The notes: generated by a model from the letters alone, not told the origin. A stretch of DNA of 43,074 nucleotides from Flavobacteriia bacterium (GCA_013298525.1 JAAFHW010000016.1:1-43074), one strand, 5' to 3'; counted from the stretch's first letter, positions 1 through 8,401 are shown. Program-made: numbers and translations.

Positions 1-1048
1 CTTGCAAAGCTCTTTCTTCTCTTGGTCTTTGTGCTTTTGCTCCTTGTAGTGCTTTACTATAAAAGTCCCAATTTGCTTTTTCTAAATCGGTAGTTAAAAC
101 ATCTGAAGATTTATTAAGTAATGACCAACGTAAATACGCTTTCCATTCGTCAACTTTATTTTCTTTGAAAATAGTTTCAAGAGCCGTCATATATTTTGGT
201 TGCGATACAATAACCGAATCCAATTTTGAAATTCCAACACCTTTAATATAGCTATCCCAATTTACCGATGGCGTTAATTTTTGTAAATCAGCAACCGACA
301 TTGGATTGTAAGTCTTTCTTCTATCTCTTCGTTCTACTCTATCTAATCTTGGCGTTGCCATAGCGATTTCAATAGCTAGAACTTTTTTAGCATTAGCTAA
401 AGCTACTTCTGGTTTATCACCAATAAGTTGAAGCATTCTTGCAACGTGAGCAACATATTTTTCACGTTTTTCTTTAGAATCAGCATCTTCAGAAACGTAG
501 TAATCTCTGTCTGGTAAACCCAAACTTCCTAGACCAATATTTACAACATTTTTGTTACTGTTTTTTGCATCTGGTCCAATTCCAATTCCATAAAAACCTA
601 ATCCACCTTGAGGTTGCATTTCAATAATTAACTTATTTAAATCGGCAATAGATTTTACAGCATCAATTTTAGCTAAAGTTGATTTTATTGGTTTTATTCC
701 AAGTTTATTTCTTGAAATAGTATCCATATAAGTTTTATAAACATTAACCGCTTTTGCTTGATCTGATTTTGGATCTAACTTTTTTGAAGCAGCATCTTTT
801 AGAATTGCCAAAGCATCTTTATCAGTATTTTGACGTAATTCATCAAAGCTTCCCCAACGAGTTCTATCAGCAGGAATTTCTGTTTTATCAAACCATGTTC
901 CATTTACATATCTAAAAAAATCATCACCTGGTTTTACTGACTTATCCATTAAATCAAGATTGATTCCTGGATTTTTTTGTTGTGCATTAATTTGATTTAG
1001 TGCAAACAAACCTGCTACAACAAAACCATATTTAATTGTATTTTTCAT
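1..1048 (-). CDS. M13 family metallopeptidase (PepO/neprilysin-like), N-terminal part, cut by window edge
   Basis: The first 349 codons of a gene read leftward from an ATG at 1046-1048 and run off the window start. The protein begins with a signal peptide (about residues 1-23, ending INAQ), then shows the hallmark start of M13 zinc endopeptidases: LDLMDKSVKPGDDFFRYVNG, followed by W..KTEIPADRTRWGSFDEL. Helical N-terminal-domain sequence follows, including an LGLPDRDYYV stretch typical of the family. M13 enzymes are normally around 670-700 residues, so the zinc motifs HExxH and ExxxD lie outside the window and cannot be checked. Expected to be an exported or periplasmic oligopeptidase. It is transcribed divergently from the SCO gene, with a good Bacteroidota promoter directly upstream. 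Family call is firm; substrate unknown. Confidence 0.93.
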   Translation of the reverse strand, partial: MKNTIKYGFVVAGLFALNQINAQQKNPGINLDLMDKSVKPGDDFFRYVNGTWFDKTEIPADRTRWGSFDELRQNTDKDALAILKDAASKKLDPKSDQAKAVNVYKTYMDTISRNKLGIKPIKSTLAKIDAVKSIADLNKLIIEMQPQGGLGFYGIGIGPDAKNSNKNVVNIGLGSLGLPDRDYYVSEDADSKEKREKYVAHVARMLQLIGDKPEVALANAKKVLAIEIAMATPRLDRVERRDRRKTYNPMSVADLQKLTPSVNWDSYIKGVGISKLDSVIVSQPKYMTALETIFKENKVDEWKAYLRWSLLNKSSDVLTTDLEKANWDFYSKALQGAKAQRPREERALQ

Positions 1049-1068
1049 ATTTAATTTGATTGTTTCCA

Positions 1069-1097
1069 CAAATCTATTCATTTTTTCATTAATCAAA
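1069..1097 (-). promoter_or_regulatory. Promoter of the M13 peptidase gene
   Basis: Read on the minus strand, TTTG (1094-1097) is followed after 17 bases by TAGATTTG (1069-1076), matching the Bacteroidota -33 TTTG and -7 TAnnTTTG consensus. The expected transcription start lies around 1062, giving a 5' leader of roughly 14 bases. Seen in sequence; activity is inferred. Confidence 0.65.
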
Positions 1098-1163
1098 TGT
1101 TAAAAATCACTTAATCACAAGTACAATAATTAACGATAATCTGTGTAAACAAAAGTTGTTTCG

Positions 1164-1171
1164 TAATTTTG
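1164..1171 (+). promoter_or_regulatory. -7 box of the SCO gene promoter
   Basis: TAATTTTG fits the Bacteroidota -7 consensus TAnnTTTG and lies 13 bases before the ATG. No clear -33 TTTG is seen at normal spacing. The implied 5' leader is only about 7-10 bases. Confidence 0.45.
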
Positions 1172-1184
1172 CAAAAAAAAACAT

Positions 1185-1880
1185 ATGCTTTCCAAATTAA
1201 AACAATATAGAATATTCATTGGTTTTTTTGTTATTTTTTCGATTGTTACCATTAGTGCTTTTTACTCTGTTTTAAAACCTAAACCTAAACTTCCTATATT
1301 CAATCCAAGTGATGTTAATCCTGAATTAGTTGATTCTACAATACAATATGTTGCCTTAGATCACGAAATTGCTGATTTTAAATTTACCAATCAAAACGGC
1401 AAAGTTGTTACCCAGAAAGATTATGAAGGAAAAATTTATGTTGCCGATTTTTTCTTTACAACCTGTCCAACAATTTGCCCAAAAATGACCAATAATATGG
1501 TTTGGTTACAAAATCAAATTAAAAATAATCCTAAAGTGATGCTCTTGTCACATTCGGTTACACCAGATATTGATAGTGTTCCTGTTTTGAAAAAATATGC
1601 TTTAGAAAAAGGTGTGATTGATAGCAAATGGAACTTAGTTACTGGAGATAAAAAAGACATCTATTACATTGCAAGAAAATCGTATTTGGCTGTAAAAACT
1701 GGAAAACCAGAGGAAATGTATGATATGGTGCATACCGAAAATTTTGTTTTAGTTGATTCAAAAAGAAGAGTACGCGGATTTTATGACGGAACCAATCTTG
1801 ACGGACCAACAGAGCCCGGAATTAAAAATGTAAAACAACTTTTGCAAGACATCTCCATACTTTGTGATGAAGAAAAGTAG
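1185..1880 (+). CDS. SCO1/SenC family copper chaperone
   Basis: A 231-residue thioredoxin-fold protein with one N-terminal membrane anchor (about residues 9-28), placing the domain in the periplasm. The copper-binding motif TTCPTICPKM supplies Cys94 and Cys98, and the conserved distal histidine is His183 in MVHTENFVLVD, the three ligands used by SCO proteins. Family members deliver copper to, or reduce, the CuA site of cytochrome c oxidase. No oxidase genes are nearby; the next genes are for ferrous iron uptake, 127 bases downstream, behind their own promoter. Length and motif set are normal. The family call is firm; the exact oxidase partner is inferred. Confidence 0.93.
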   Translation: MLSKLKQYRIFIGFFVIFSIVTISAFYSVLKPKPKLPIFNPSDVNPELVDSTIQYVALDHEIADFKFTNQNGKVVTQKDYEGKIYVADFFFTTCPTICPKMTNNMVWLQNQIKNNPKVMLLSHSVTPDIDSVPVLKKYALEKGVIDSKWNLVTGDKKDIYYIARKSYLAVKTGKPEEMYDMVHTENFVLVDSKRRVRGFYDGTNLDGPTEPGIKNVKQLLQDISILCDEEK

Positions 1881-1885
1881 TTAAA

Positions 1886-1968
1886 TTGAAACTTAACTCA
1901 TAATTATATCGAAAACAAGGTTAAATAAAATCTTAAACTTGACAATAATCATGTTTTTTAAGTTTCAA
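1886..1968. repeat. 11-bp perfect inverted repeat in the feo upstream region
   Basis: TTGAAACTTAA at 1886-1896 is the exact reverse complement of TTAAGTTTCAA at 1958-1968. The arms are 61 bases apart. The right arm ends five bases before the -7 box of feoA, so it covers the -10 to -30 promoter spacer. A related half-site, TTAAACTTGA, lies between them (1933-1942). Could be a pair of regulator sites; a regulator is not identified. Confidence 0.4.
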
Positions 1969-1973
1969 ATTCT

Positions 1974-1981
1974 TATTTTTG
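1974..1981 (+). promoter_or_regulatory. -7 box of the feo operon promoter
   Basis: TATTTTTG matches TAnnTTTG, 26 bases before the TTG start of feoA. The -33 region (about 1951-1957) is T-rich but not a clean TTTG. Confidence 0.45.
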
Positions 1982-2007
1982 TATTTTAATTCAATCTAAA
2001 TAAAGCT

Positions 2008-2244
2008 TTGGAAACCACAATTGCTCATCTTAAAATTGGTCAAAAAGGAATTATATCCGATTTTAATATCGATGAAATTCCATTGAAACTCCTAGAAATG
2101 GGCTGTCTTCCAGGCAATACCGTTGAGTTAATTCAAATTGCGCCTTTTGGTTGTCCGCTTTATTTTAATGTCAATGACTCTCATGTGGCTATTAGATTGG
2201 AAACTGCAAAAGAAATTAATGTGGTCATTGAATCTAAAAATTAA
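2008..2244 (+). CDS. feoA: Ferrous iron transport protein A (FeoA)
   Basis: A 78-residue SH3-like FeoA domain protein: short, basic-to-hydrophobic strands with the characteristic central LLEMGCLPGNTVELIQIAPFG and a closing VAIRLETAKEI segment. FeoA is a cytosolic accessory of the FeoB iron channel. The start is TTG; no in-frame ATG is available upstream before the promoter, and the first residues align with the domain. Its stop TAA overlaps the feoB ATG by one base (TAATG), so translation is probably coupled. First gene of a three-gene feo operon. Confidence 0.92.
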   Translation: METTIAHLKIGQKGIISDFNIDEIPLKLLEMGCLPGNTVELIQIAPFGCPLYFNVNDSHVAIRLETAKEINVVIESKN

Positions 2245-4349
2245 TGGCACAAGAAAATATTAAAGTAGCGCTAATTGGTAATCCAAACACTGGTAAAACA
2301 TCTGTTTTTAATCAGCTAACTGGCTTGCACCAACAGGTTGGGAATTATCCTGGAATTACTGTCGAAAAGAAAATCGGAACTTGTAAACTTTCAGACAATG
2401 TAAAAGCTACTATTTTAGATTTGCCTGGAACCTATAGTTTAAATGCTAGTTCAATTGACGAGAATGTTGTCATTGAATTATTAATGAACAAGAAAGACGA
2501 AAATTTTCCAGATGTAGTTGTAGTAGTTACTGAGGTTGAAAATCTAAAAAGAAATTTACTTCTTTTTACTCAAATTAAAGATTTAGAAATTCCAACGATT
2601 TTGGTCATCAACATGAGTGATCGAATGAAATTAAAAGGAATTGAATTAGATATTCCTCATTTAGAACAAGAATTAAAAACTAAAATTGCTCTTGTAAGTT
2701 CAAGAAAAAATTTGGGTATCGATAAAATCAAAGATTTAATTCTTAATTATAAATCACTTTCAACTGAGCCTTGTTTAAATGCTTCAAGTATTGATGTTGA
2801 ATATTTTGACAAATTAAGAAAAGCATTCCCAAATCAGTTAGTTTACAAACTTTGGTTGGTCATCACCCAAGATGTAAATTTCTTGAATTTAGAGCGAAAC
2901 GAAATGAAAAGTTCGTTTACAAAATCGCATGCCGATTTGAAACGACTGCAACAAAAAGAAACCATAAAACGCTATCAATTCATCAATGATACTTTAAAAA
3001 TTGGTCAAACGATTGATAATTCAAAAGCATCAGATATTAGAACAAAATTAGATAGAGTTTTAACTCACAAAATTTTTGGTTACCTAATTTTCTTCTTTAT
3101 CTTGTTTGGAATCTTTCAATCCATCTTTGATTGGTCGAGTATTCCAATGGATTTTATTGATAGTACATTTGCCAATTTGGCTTCTTATGCAAAAACCCAT
3201 CTTCCTGCAGGTGAATTTACAGATTTAATAAGCGAAGGAATAATTCCAGGAATTGGCGGAATCTTAATATTTATTCCACAAATTGCCTTTCTATTTCTGT
3301 TTATTTCTGTTTTAGAAGAAAGTGGTTACATGAGTCGTGTAGTTTTTTTAATGGATAAATTAATGCGCCGATATGGACTTTCTGGAAAAAGTGTTGTACC
3401 ATTAATTTCGGGAACCGCTTGTGCAATTCCAGCAATCATGGGTGCAAGAAATATTGAAAATTGGAAAGAGAGATTAATCACAATTTTAGTTACACCTTTC
3501 ATAACTTGTTCAGCAAGATTGCCTGTTTATGCTATTCTTATAGCTTTAATAATTCCTGAAGAACGCGTTTTAGGATTTATAAGTTTACAAGGTTTAACTT
3601 TAATGGTTTTGTATCTTTTGGGATTTGTTGTTGCCGTTTTTTCAGCCTATATTTTGAATAAAATTCTGAAAATAAGTTCCAAATCTTACTTTGTGGTTGA
3701 AATGCCTAGTTATAAAATTCCTTTATTTAAGAACGTAGCCATAAATGTTTTAGAAAAAACTAAAGCATTTGTTTTTGGAGCTGGAAAAATCATTTTAGCC
3801 TTATCAATTATTTTGTGGTTTTTGGGTTCGCATGGACCAGATAAAGATTTTAAAAATGCTCAAAAAATAGTAGAACAAGAAGTTTATTCGAGTCCGACAC
3901 CAATAAATCCATCTGTAATTCCTGATAGAGTTTCCGAATATAAATTGGAACATTCCTATATTGGATACATTGGTAAATCTATTGAGCCTGTAATAAAACC
4001 ATTAGGATACGATTGGAAAATTGGGATTGCTGTAGTAAGTTCTTTTGCTGCACGTGAAGTTTTTGTTGGAACGCTTGCTACAATCTATAGCGTAGGGAGT
4101 CATAGCGATGAAGAAGCTACCATAAAAAACAGAATGGAAGCCGAAATTAATCCTGATGGAACAAAAATTTTCAACTTTGCCACAGGAATTTCATTACTTC
4201 TTTTTTATGCTTTTGCAATGCAATGTGTTAGTACTTTAGCTATTGTAAAAAAAGAAACTAATTCTTGGAAATGGCCAATAATTCAATTGGTTTTCATGAG
4301 TGGATTTGCTTATGTAACAGCTTTAATTGCTTATCAATTTTTGAAATAA
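2244..4349 (+). CDS. feoB: Ferrous iron transport protein B (FeoB)
   Basis: A 701-residue GTP-driven Fe(II) transporter of the inner membrane. The N-terminal G domain shows G1 GNPNTGKTS (12-20), G3 DLPGTY (59-64) and G4 NMSD (123-126). A cytosolic linker (about 150-270) leads into the membrane part with two Gate-like halves, including IPGIGGILIFIPQIAFLF and the conserved SGTACAIPAIMGARN, ITCSARLPVYA and AAREVFVGT segments. Length is typical. It overlaps feoA by one base at its 5' end and the FeoB-associated gene by one base at its 3' end, so the three are one translation-coupled unit. Call is firm. Confidence 0.97.
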   Translation: MAQENIKVALIGNPNTGKTSVFNQLTGLHQQVGNYPGITVEKKIGTCKLSDNVKATILDLPGTYSLNASSIDENVVIELLMNKKDENFPDVVVVVTEVENLKRNLLLFTQIKDLEIPTILVINMSDRMKLKGIELDIPHLEQELKTKIALVSSRKNLGIDKIKDLILNYKSLSTEPCLNASSIDVEYFDKLRKAFPNQLVYKLWLVITQDVNFLNLERNEMKSSFTKSHADLKRLQQKETIKRYQFINDTLKIGQTIDNSKASDIRTKLDRVLTHKIFGYLIFFFILFGIFQSIFDWSSIPMDFIDSTFANLASYAKTHLPAGEFTDLISEGIIPGIGGILIFIPQIAFLFLFISVLEESGYMSRVVFLMDKLMRRYGLSGKSVVPLISGTACAIPAIMGARNIENWKERLITILVTPFITCSARLPVYAILIALIIPEERVLGFISLQGLTLMVLYLLGFVVAVFSAYILNKILKISSKSYFVVEMPSYKIPLFKNVAINVLEKTKAFVFGAGKIILALSIILWFLGSHGPDKDFKNAQKIVEQEVYSSPTPINPSVIPDRVSEYKLEHSYIGYIGKSIEPVIKPLGYDWKIGIAVVSSFAAREVFVGTLATIYSVGSHSDEEATIKNRMEAEINPDGTKIFNFATGISLLLFYAFAMQCVSTLAIVKKETNSWKWPIIQLVFMSGFAYVTALIAYQFLK

Positions 4350-4471
4350 TGGTACAAGAAATCCTAACCTATATTGCTTTGGCTGTTGCTCTGTTTTTTT
4401 TATATCAAAAATTTTTTGGTAAAAAAAAGCCTAAGAAAAATTGTGGTAATGATGATTGTGGATGCAGTTAA
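4349..4471 (+). CDS. FeoB-associated Cys-rich membrane protein
   Basis: A 40-residue protein, below usual gene-calling limits. Its ATG (4349-4351) overlaps the feoB stop in TAATG, the same coupling as between feoA and feoB. One transmembrane helix (about residues 5-22) is followed by a lysine-rich stretch and the cysteine tail NCGNDDCGCS. This is the layout of the FeoB_associated family found next to feoB in Bacteroidota and Firmicutes; its role is not established, metal binding by the tail being the usual suggestion. A longer in-frame reading from 4265 lies inside feoB in another frame and is not the start. Its stop overlaps the end of the convergent next gene. Confidence 0.85.
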   Translation: MVQEILTYIALAVALFFLYQKFFGKKKPKKNCGNDDCGCS

Positions 4472-4863
4472 TCATTATAAGTAATAGATACAAATTGCTT
4501 TTTTGGTTTTACAACAATACCTTCTTTTGGGTATGGTAAAACGGTAATCCATTTTATATTTTTAGAACTTTCAGGTAAATAGTTCACCAACCATTTTATA
4601 TTTTCCTCTTTATTTTTTGAGTTCAGTGTCAATCTTTTTTCTTCAATCAATTGTTTGTCTTTGTAAACTTCAATTATTACCGAAACTTCTCCAGCCCATA
4701 CACAAGTCACGCCTTCTGGACAACGAGAATCGTCAAAAACACTTTTCAATTTTAAATAATATCCTTTTTTTGGAATGCATTTTTTTGGTGTTATTTTCTC
4801 TATTTTCTGTGAAAAGAGAGAAAAACTGAAAAGTAAAAATGAAAGTAATACTATTTTTTTCAT
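4468..4863 (-). CDS. Secreted protein of unknown function
   Basis: A 131-residue protein with a clear signal peptide (about 1-19, ending LFSQ). The mature part is small and probably beta-rich, with the motif DSRCPEGVTCVWAG (Cys in pairs), which I associate with uncharacterised exported proteins of Bacteroidota. No cysteine follows the signal at a lipobox position, so it is probably soluble in the periplasm. It converges on and overlaps the FeoB-associated gene by four bases. On the minus strand a TATATTTG box (4868-4875) sits only five bases before the ATG, implying an almost leaderless mRNA if used. Function unknown. Confidence 0.75.
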   Translation of the reverse strand: MKKIVLLSFLLFSFSLFSQKIEKITPKKCIPKKGYYLKLKSVFDDSRCPEGVTCVWAGEVSVIIEVYKDKQLIEEKRLTLNSKNKEENIKWLVNYLPESSKNIKWITVLPYPKEGIVVKPKKQFVSITYND

Positions 4864-4882
4864 AGTTCAAATATATCATATT

Positions 4883-5701
4883 TTATCCTAAGGCAACATC
4901 CAAAGTCATCATTACAATAAATCCGCCAATTAATCCTAAAGTAGCAATATCTGTATTCTTATCCTGTTGCGTTTCTGGAATTACTTCTTCAACAACTACA
5001 AATATCATCGCTCCAGCTGCAAATGCTAATGCATAAGGCAAAAGCGGTGTAAAAAAAGTAACTGCAACGGCTCCTAAAACCCCTGCAACTGGTTCTACTA
5101 AAGCAGATGATTGTCCGTACATGAAACTTTTCCAACGGCTCATTCCCATTCTGCGTAACGGCATTGAAACAGCAATTCCTTCTGGGAAATTCTGAATTCC
5201 AATTCCAATTGCCAACGTTACTGCTCCGGCAATTGATGCTTCAGGAATTCCAGCTGCAACTCCGCCAAATAAAACTCCAACGGCTAAACCTTCAGGAATG
5301 TTGTGTAATGTAATGGCTAAAACCAACAAAGTAGTACGTTGCCAAGGTGATTTTACACCTTCAGTTTCTTGAAAATTAATATGTAAATGAGGAAGAAGTT
5401 TGTCTAAACCAAAAATAAAAAGTGCACCCAATCCAAATCCAACTGCAGCAGGAATTACTTTAATAAAACCTTCACCTTTACTCATTTCAATTGCAGGTGC
5501 AAGCAAACTCCAAAAACTTGCCGCTATCATAACACCTCCAGTAAAACCAAGCATTCCATCGAGAACTACTCGATTCATATTCTTAAAAAAGAACACAAAT
5601 GAGGCTCCAAATGCAGTTAGAAACCAAGTAAATAATGTGGCATACAAAGCTGCTAAAATAGGGTCAATACTCTCGAAATAATCTAAAATTGTTTGAAACA
5701 T
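4883..5701 (-). CDS. ZIP family divalent metal transporter
   Basis: A 272-residue membrane protein with about eight hydrophobic helices. The two metal-site helices of the ZIP family are plain: HNIPEGLAVGV (His133, Asn134, Glu137) in TM4 and QNFPEGIAVSMP (Gln170, Asn171, Glu174) in TM5. A short cytosolic histidine-bearing loop (LLPHLHINFQ, about 103-112) lies between TM3 and TM4. Closest in style to the GufA/ZupT branch, importing Zn, Fe or Mn across the inner membrane. It follows the DtxR-type regulator gene with one base between them, so the pair is an operon; this context supports a role in Mn or Fe uptake, but the metal is inferred. Confidence 0.92.
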   Translation of the reverse strand: MFQTILDYFESIDPILAALYATLFTWFLTAFGASFVFFFKNMNRVVLDGMLGFTGGVMIAASFWSLLAPAIEMSKGEGFIKVIPAAVGFGLGALFIFGLDKLLPHLHINFQETEGVKSPWQRTTLLVLAITLHNIPEGLAVGVLFGGVAAGIPEASIAGAVTLAIGIGIQNFPEGIAVSMPLRRMGMSRWKSFMYGQSSALVEPVAGVLGAVAVTFFTPLLPYALAFAAGAMIFVVVEEVIPETQQDKNTDIATLGLIGGFIVMMTLDVALG

Positions 5702-5702
5702 A

Positions 5703-6350
5703 TTATTTTACATATAAATTATTAGCAATTTTATTTGATATCGTTAATTGTCTTGAATCAATCTGAACTAGTAAAGTATCATCAAAACTTTCTTTCTCTT
5801 TAACAGTGATTTTTGAACCTAATGCAATTTTTTGCTTATCTAAATACTGTAAAAATTCTGACGAAGAATCTTTAACTCCAACACATTGATATTCTTTGTT
5901 TAATTCAGTTTCAGATAATAATAATTTGTTTATTTTTTTAATCTCTCCGTCAGCATTTGGAATTGGATCTCCATGTGGGTCAAACGATGGAAAATCTAAA
6001 AATGCATCTAATTTATTTATCAAATTTTCCGATTTTATATGTTCTAATTCTTCTGCGATTTCGTGAACCTCATCCCAAGAAAAATTAAGTTTATCTACCA
6101 AAAAAACTTCCCACAAACGATGCTTTCTTACAATCATTTTTGCCGAATGAAAACCTTTATCAGTCAATGTTACACCTTGGTACTTTTGATAAGAAACCAA
6201 TTCTTTTTCGGCTAATTTCTTTAACATATCAGTTACCGACGAGGCTTTTGTATCTAACATTCCTGCAATGGCATTAGTGTTAACTCCTTTCGGAGAAACT
6301 AATGATAAATGGTAAATTACCTTAATATAATTTTCTTCTGATATGGTCAT
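5703..6350 (-). CDS. DtxR/MntR family metal-dependent transcriptional repressor
   Basis: A 215-residue regulator. Residues 1-60 form the winged-helix DNA-binding domain (SEENYIKVIYHL, then AGMLDTKASSVTDMLKKLAEKELV). Residues 60-140 are the dimerisation and metal-binding domain, with the family pattern HRLWEVFLVDKL, HEIAEELEHIKSE and FDPHGDPIP. Residues 150-215 form an SH3-like FeoA-type domain, as in the longer DtxR/IdeR proteins. It heads an operon with a ZIP transporter and is divergent from an outer-membrane protein gene. A TATATTTG box (6369-6376, minus strand) is a possible promoter. Metal specificity (Mn or Fe) cannot be settled from sequence alone. Confidence 0.93.
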   Translation of the reverse strand: MTISEENYIKVIYHLSLVSPKGVNTNAIAGMLDTKASSVTDMLKKLAEKELVSYQKYQGVTLTDKGFHSAKMIVRKHRLWEVFLVDKLNFSWDEVHEIAEELEHIKSENLINKLDAFLDFPSFDPHGDPIPNADGEIKKINKLLLSETELNKEYQCVGVKDSSSEFLQYLDKQKIALGSKITVKEKESFDDTLLVQIDSRQLTISNKIANNLYVK

Positions 6351-6404
6351 TTTGAATCAATATTTTGACAAATATAATACTATTTTCAATTTGTTTTAAA
6401 ATAT

Positions 6405-6424
6405 TTTTTAGTTTTGTCTAAAAA
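6405..6424. promoter_or_regulatory. Palindrome over the -7 box of the divergent outer-membrane gene (candidate DtxR-type operator)
   Basis: TTTTTAGTTTTGTCTAAAAA has perfect 7-base arms (6405-6411 and 6418-6424) around a 6-base centre. Its TTAG....CTAA layout resembles DtxR/IdeR boxes. The plus-strand -7 element TAGTTTTG (6409-6416) lies entirely within it, with a TTTG at 6390-6393 upstream. A bound repressor would occlude the promoter of the gene starting at 6432. Palindrome is seen; the regulator assignment is inferred from the adjacent DtxR-family gene. Confidence 0.55.
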
Positions 6425-6431
6425 TTAATTT

Positions 6432-7175
6432 ATGAAAAACAAAATTTTGTTGTTATTTCTACTCATCTCAACTTCAATTTATTCTCAAACGACAGAACCA
6501 ATTCAAGCGGATAGACCCGATCAAACGGAAACTCCTGCACTCGTACCAAAAGGAATGTTTCAAGTAGAAACCGGATTTACTTTTCAGAAAAATGATGCTC
6601 TTAGTAAATCATTAGGTTTGCCTTCAACTCTTTGGAAATATGGTGTAAATGATAATTTTGAATTACGATTAATAACCGAATTTTTATCCGAAGAAATTAA
6701 TAACAAAAAACTCAAAGGATTTACACCGGTTTACGTTGGTTTCAAAGTAAAATTGGCCGAAGAAAAAGGCATCATTCCTAAGACGTCTTTTATAGGACAT
6801 ATTTCGTTACCAAATGCAGCTTCGAAAGAATTTAAAACAGAATTTTTTGCACCTGAATTTCGATTTGTAATGCAACATACTATATCTAATAAAATGTCAT
6901 TCAGTTATAATCTTGGAGCAGAATGGGATGGGTTTTCTGCTGAGCCAACTTTTATTTACACCAATGCAATTGGATATTCTATTTCAGATAAATTGGGCAG
7001 TTATATTGAAATTTTTGGTTTTATACCACAAAAAGAAAAGTCAAATCACAGTATAGATGGCGGAATTACTTATTTGATAAACCATAATTTTATGTTAGAT
7101 TTGTCATCAGGCATTGGAATTTCAAAAAATGCTCCCAAAAACTATTTTGCTTTTGGTTTTTCATTTCGAATATAA
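6432..7175 (+). CDS. Outer-membrane beta-barrel protein, 'phenol degradation MetA-like' transporter family
   Basis: A 247-residue protein with a signal peptide (about 1-19, ending IYSQ), an early motif ADRPDQTETPALVPKG, then alternating amphipathic strands ending in an aromatic residue pattern (FAFGFSFRI), all typical of the PF13557-like outer-membrane family loosely named MetA-pathway proteins. Actual substrates of most members are unknown. It is divergent from the DtxR/ZIP operon and its promoter overlaps the palindrome described above, so metal-dependent control is plausible, which would fit an outer-membrane metal channel. The next gene starts immediately after its stop codon. Confidence 0.75.
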   Translation: MKNKILLLFLLISTSIYSQTTEPIQADRPDQTETPALVPKGMFQVETGFTFQKNDALSKSLGLPSTLWKYGVNDNFELRLITEFLSEEINNKKLKGFTPVYVGFKVKLAEEKGIIPKTSFIGHISLPNAASKEFKTEFFAPEFRFVMQHTISNKMSFSYNLGAEWDGFSAEPTFIYTNAIGYSISDKLGSYIEIFGFIPQKEKSNHSIDGGITYLINHNFMLDLSSGIGISKNAPKNYFAFGFSFRI

Positions 7176-8312
7176 ATGCAACACTACCATTACATTTTCA
7201 CAGGTTCAGGATTATCGGCTTTGATGACCGTTTATAAAATGATTTTGTCTGGAAAATTTAAAGATAAAACCATTTTATTATTAGATGAAAATCCAAAAAA
7301 ATCTAACGATAGAACTTGGTGTTTTTGGGACGATAGTGCTCTTTTTAACAAAATAATTTCTAAAGAATGGCCTATTGCACTTTATGCAGACGAGCATTTT
7401 AAGAGAAATCTAGAGCTGCAACACTATCGTTACAAAATGATTCGCGGATTAGATTTTTACAATTTCGTTTTCGATTTAATTTCTAAACAAGATAATATAC
7501 ATTTTGCAAATCAAAAAGTACTTGATTTTGAAGAATTAGGAAATCACTGCATCGTAAAAACAGAAAATCAAAATTATACTTGCAATAAAATTTTCAATTC
7601 GATTTACAATCCAAATCTTGTAAAAAGTCAATCGAAATATCCTCTATTACAACAGCATTTTATTGGCTGGTTTATAAAATCGAAAGAAGCAGTTTTCAAT
7701 ACAGATGTGGCAACTTTTATGGATTTTTCTGTCGAACAAAGAGAAAATACCCGATTTATGTACGTTCTTCCAACATCTTCAACCGAAGCTTTATTAGAAT
7801 ATACCTTGTTTTCAAAAGATTTATTATCGAAAGAAGAATACGAAAACGAAATTCAAATTTACATCCAAAAATTAGGAATTACAGAGTACGAAATTGTCGA
7901 AAAAGAACAGGGAAATATCCCGATGTCAAGTTATAAATTTTGGAAAAACAACACTAAAAACATCATAAATATTGGTTCGATTGGCGGTTGGACAAAAGCC
8001 AGCACTGGATTTACGTTTAAAAATGTAACAAAAAAATCAAAAACGCTAGTCAACTTCCTAACTTCTGAATCTGATTTTACCAAATTCCATAAAATGGATA
8101 AATTTTGGATTTATGATTTGCTATTTATTGATGTCTTGTTTAAAAATAATGAGCTAGGTTCAAAAGTATTTTCATCGCTTTTCAAAAAAGGAAATCCAAC
8201 ATTAATATTCAAATTTCTAGATGAAGAAACTACGTTTTGGGAAGATTTACAAGTAATTTGGAAATGCCCAAAAGGTCTTTTCATTAGAGCATTATTTGGA
8301 AGATTATTCTAA
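7176..8312 (+). CDS. Lycopene beta-cyclase family protein (CrtY-like)
   Basis: A 378-residue FAD/NAD(P)-binding protein. The N-terminal dinucleotide motif is FTGSGLSAL (8-16), ending in LLLDENP. The CrtY-type signature RTWCFW (46-51) and a distal IGSIGGWTKASTGFTF stretch match bacterial lycopene cyclases, which cyclise lycopene to beta-carotene at the membrane. The ATG follows the preceding stop with no gap, so it is co-transcribed with the outer-membrane gene, although the two have no obvious functional link. No other carotenoid genes are in the window, so the pathway is presumably encoded elsewhere. Family call is good; product specificity is inferred. Confidence 0.85.
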   Translation: MQHYHYIFTGSGLSALMTVYKMILSGKFKDKTILLLDENPKKSNDRTWCFWDDSALFNKIISKEWPIALYADEHFKRNLELQHYRYKMIRGLDFYNFVFDLISKQDNIHFANQKVLDFEELGNHCIVKTENQNYTCNKIFNSIYNPNLVKSQSKYPLLQQHFIGWFIKSKEAVFNTDVATFMDFSVEQRENTRFMYVLPTSSTEALLEYTLFSKDLLSKEEYENEIQIYIQKLGITEYEIVEKEQGNIPMSSYKFWKNNTKNIINIGSIGGWTKASTGFTFKNVTKKSKTLVNFLTSESDFTKFHKMDKFWIYDLLFIDVLFKNNELGSKVFSSLFKKGNPTLIFKFLDEETTFWEDLQVIWKCPKGLFIRALFGRLF

Positions 8313-8375
8313 TAGGACATACTTCTACAAATGTTAAATTTTATAAAATATAGTTTTCAATCCAAAAGTTATATC

Positions 8376-8383
8376 TAGTTTTG
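8376..8383 (+). promoter_or_regulatory. -7 box of the his operon promoter
   Basis: TAGTTTTG matches TAnnTTTG and lies 18 bases before the leader-peptide ATG. The -33 region (about 8354-8358) reads TTTTC rather than TTTG. Predicted transcription start near 8390. Confidence 0.55.
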
Positions 8384-8401
8384 TCCCATCAAAATAAAAC
8401 A

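Noticed and set aside
4265..4348. Longer reading of the FeoB-associated gene starting inside feoB
   Set aside because: The extra 28 residues are feoB read in another frame and lack the family pattern; the TAATG overlap at 4349 mirrors the feoA-feoB junction.
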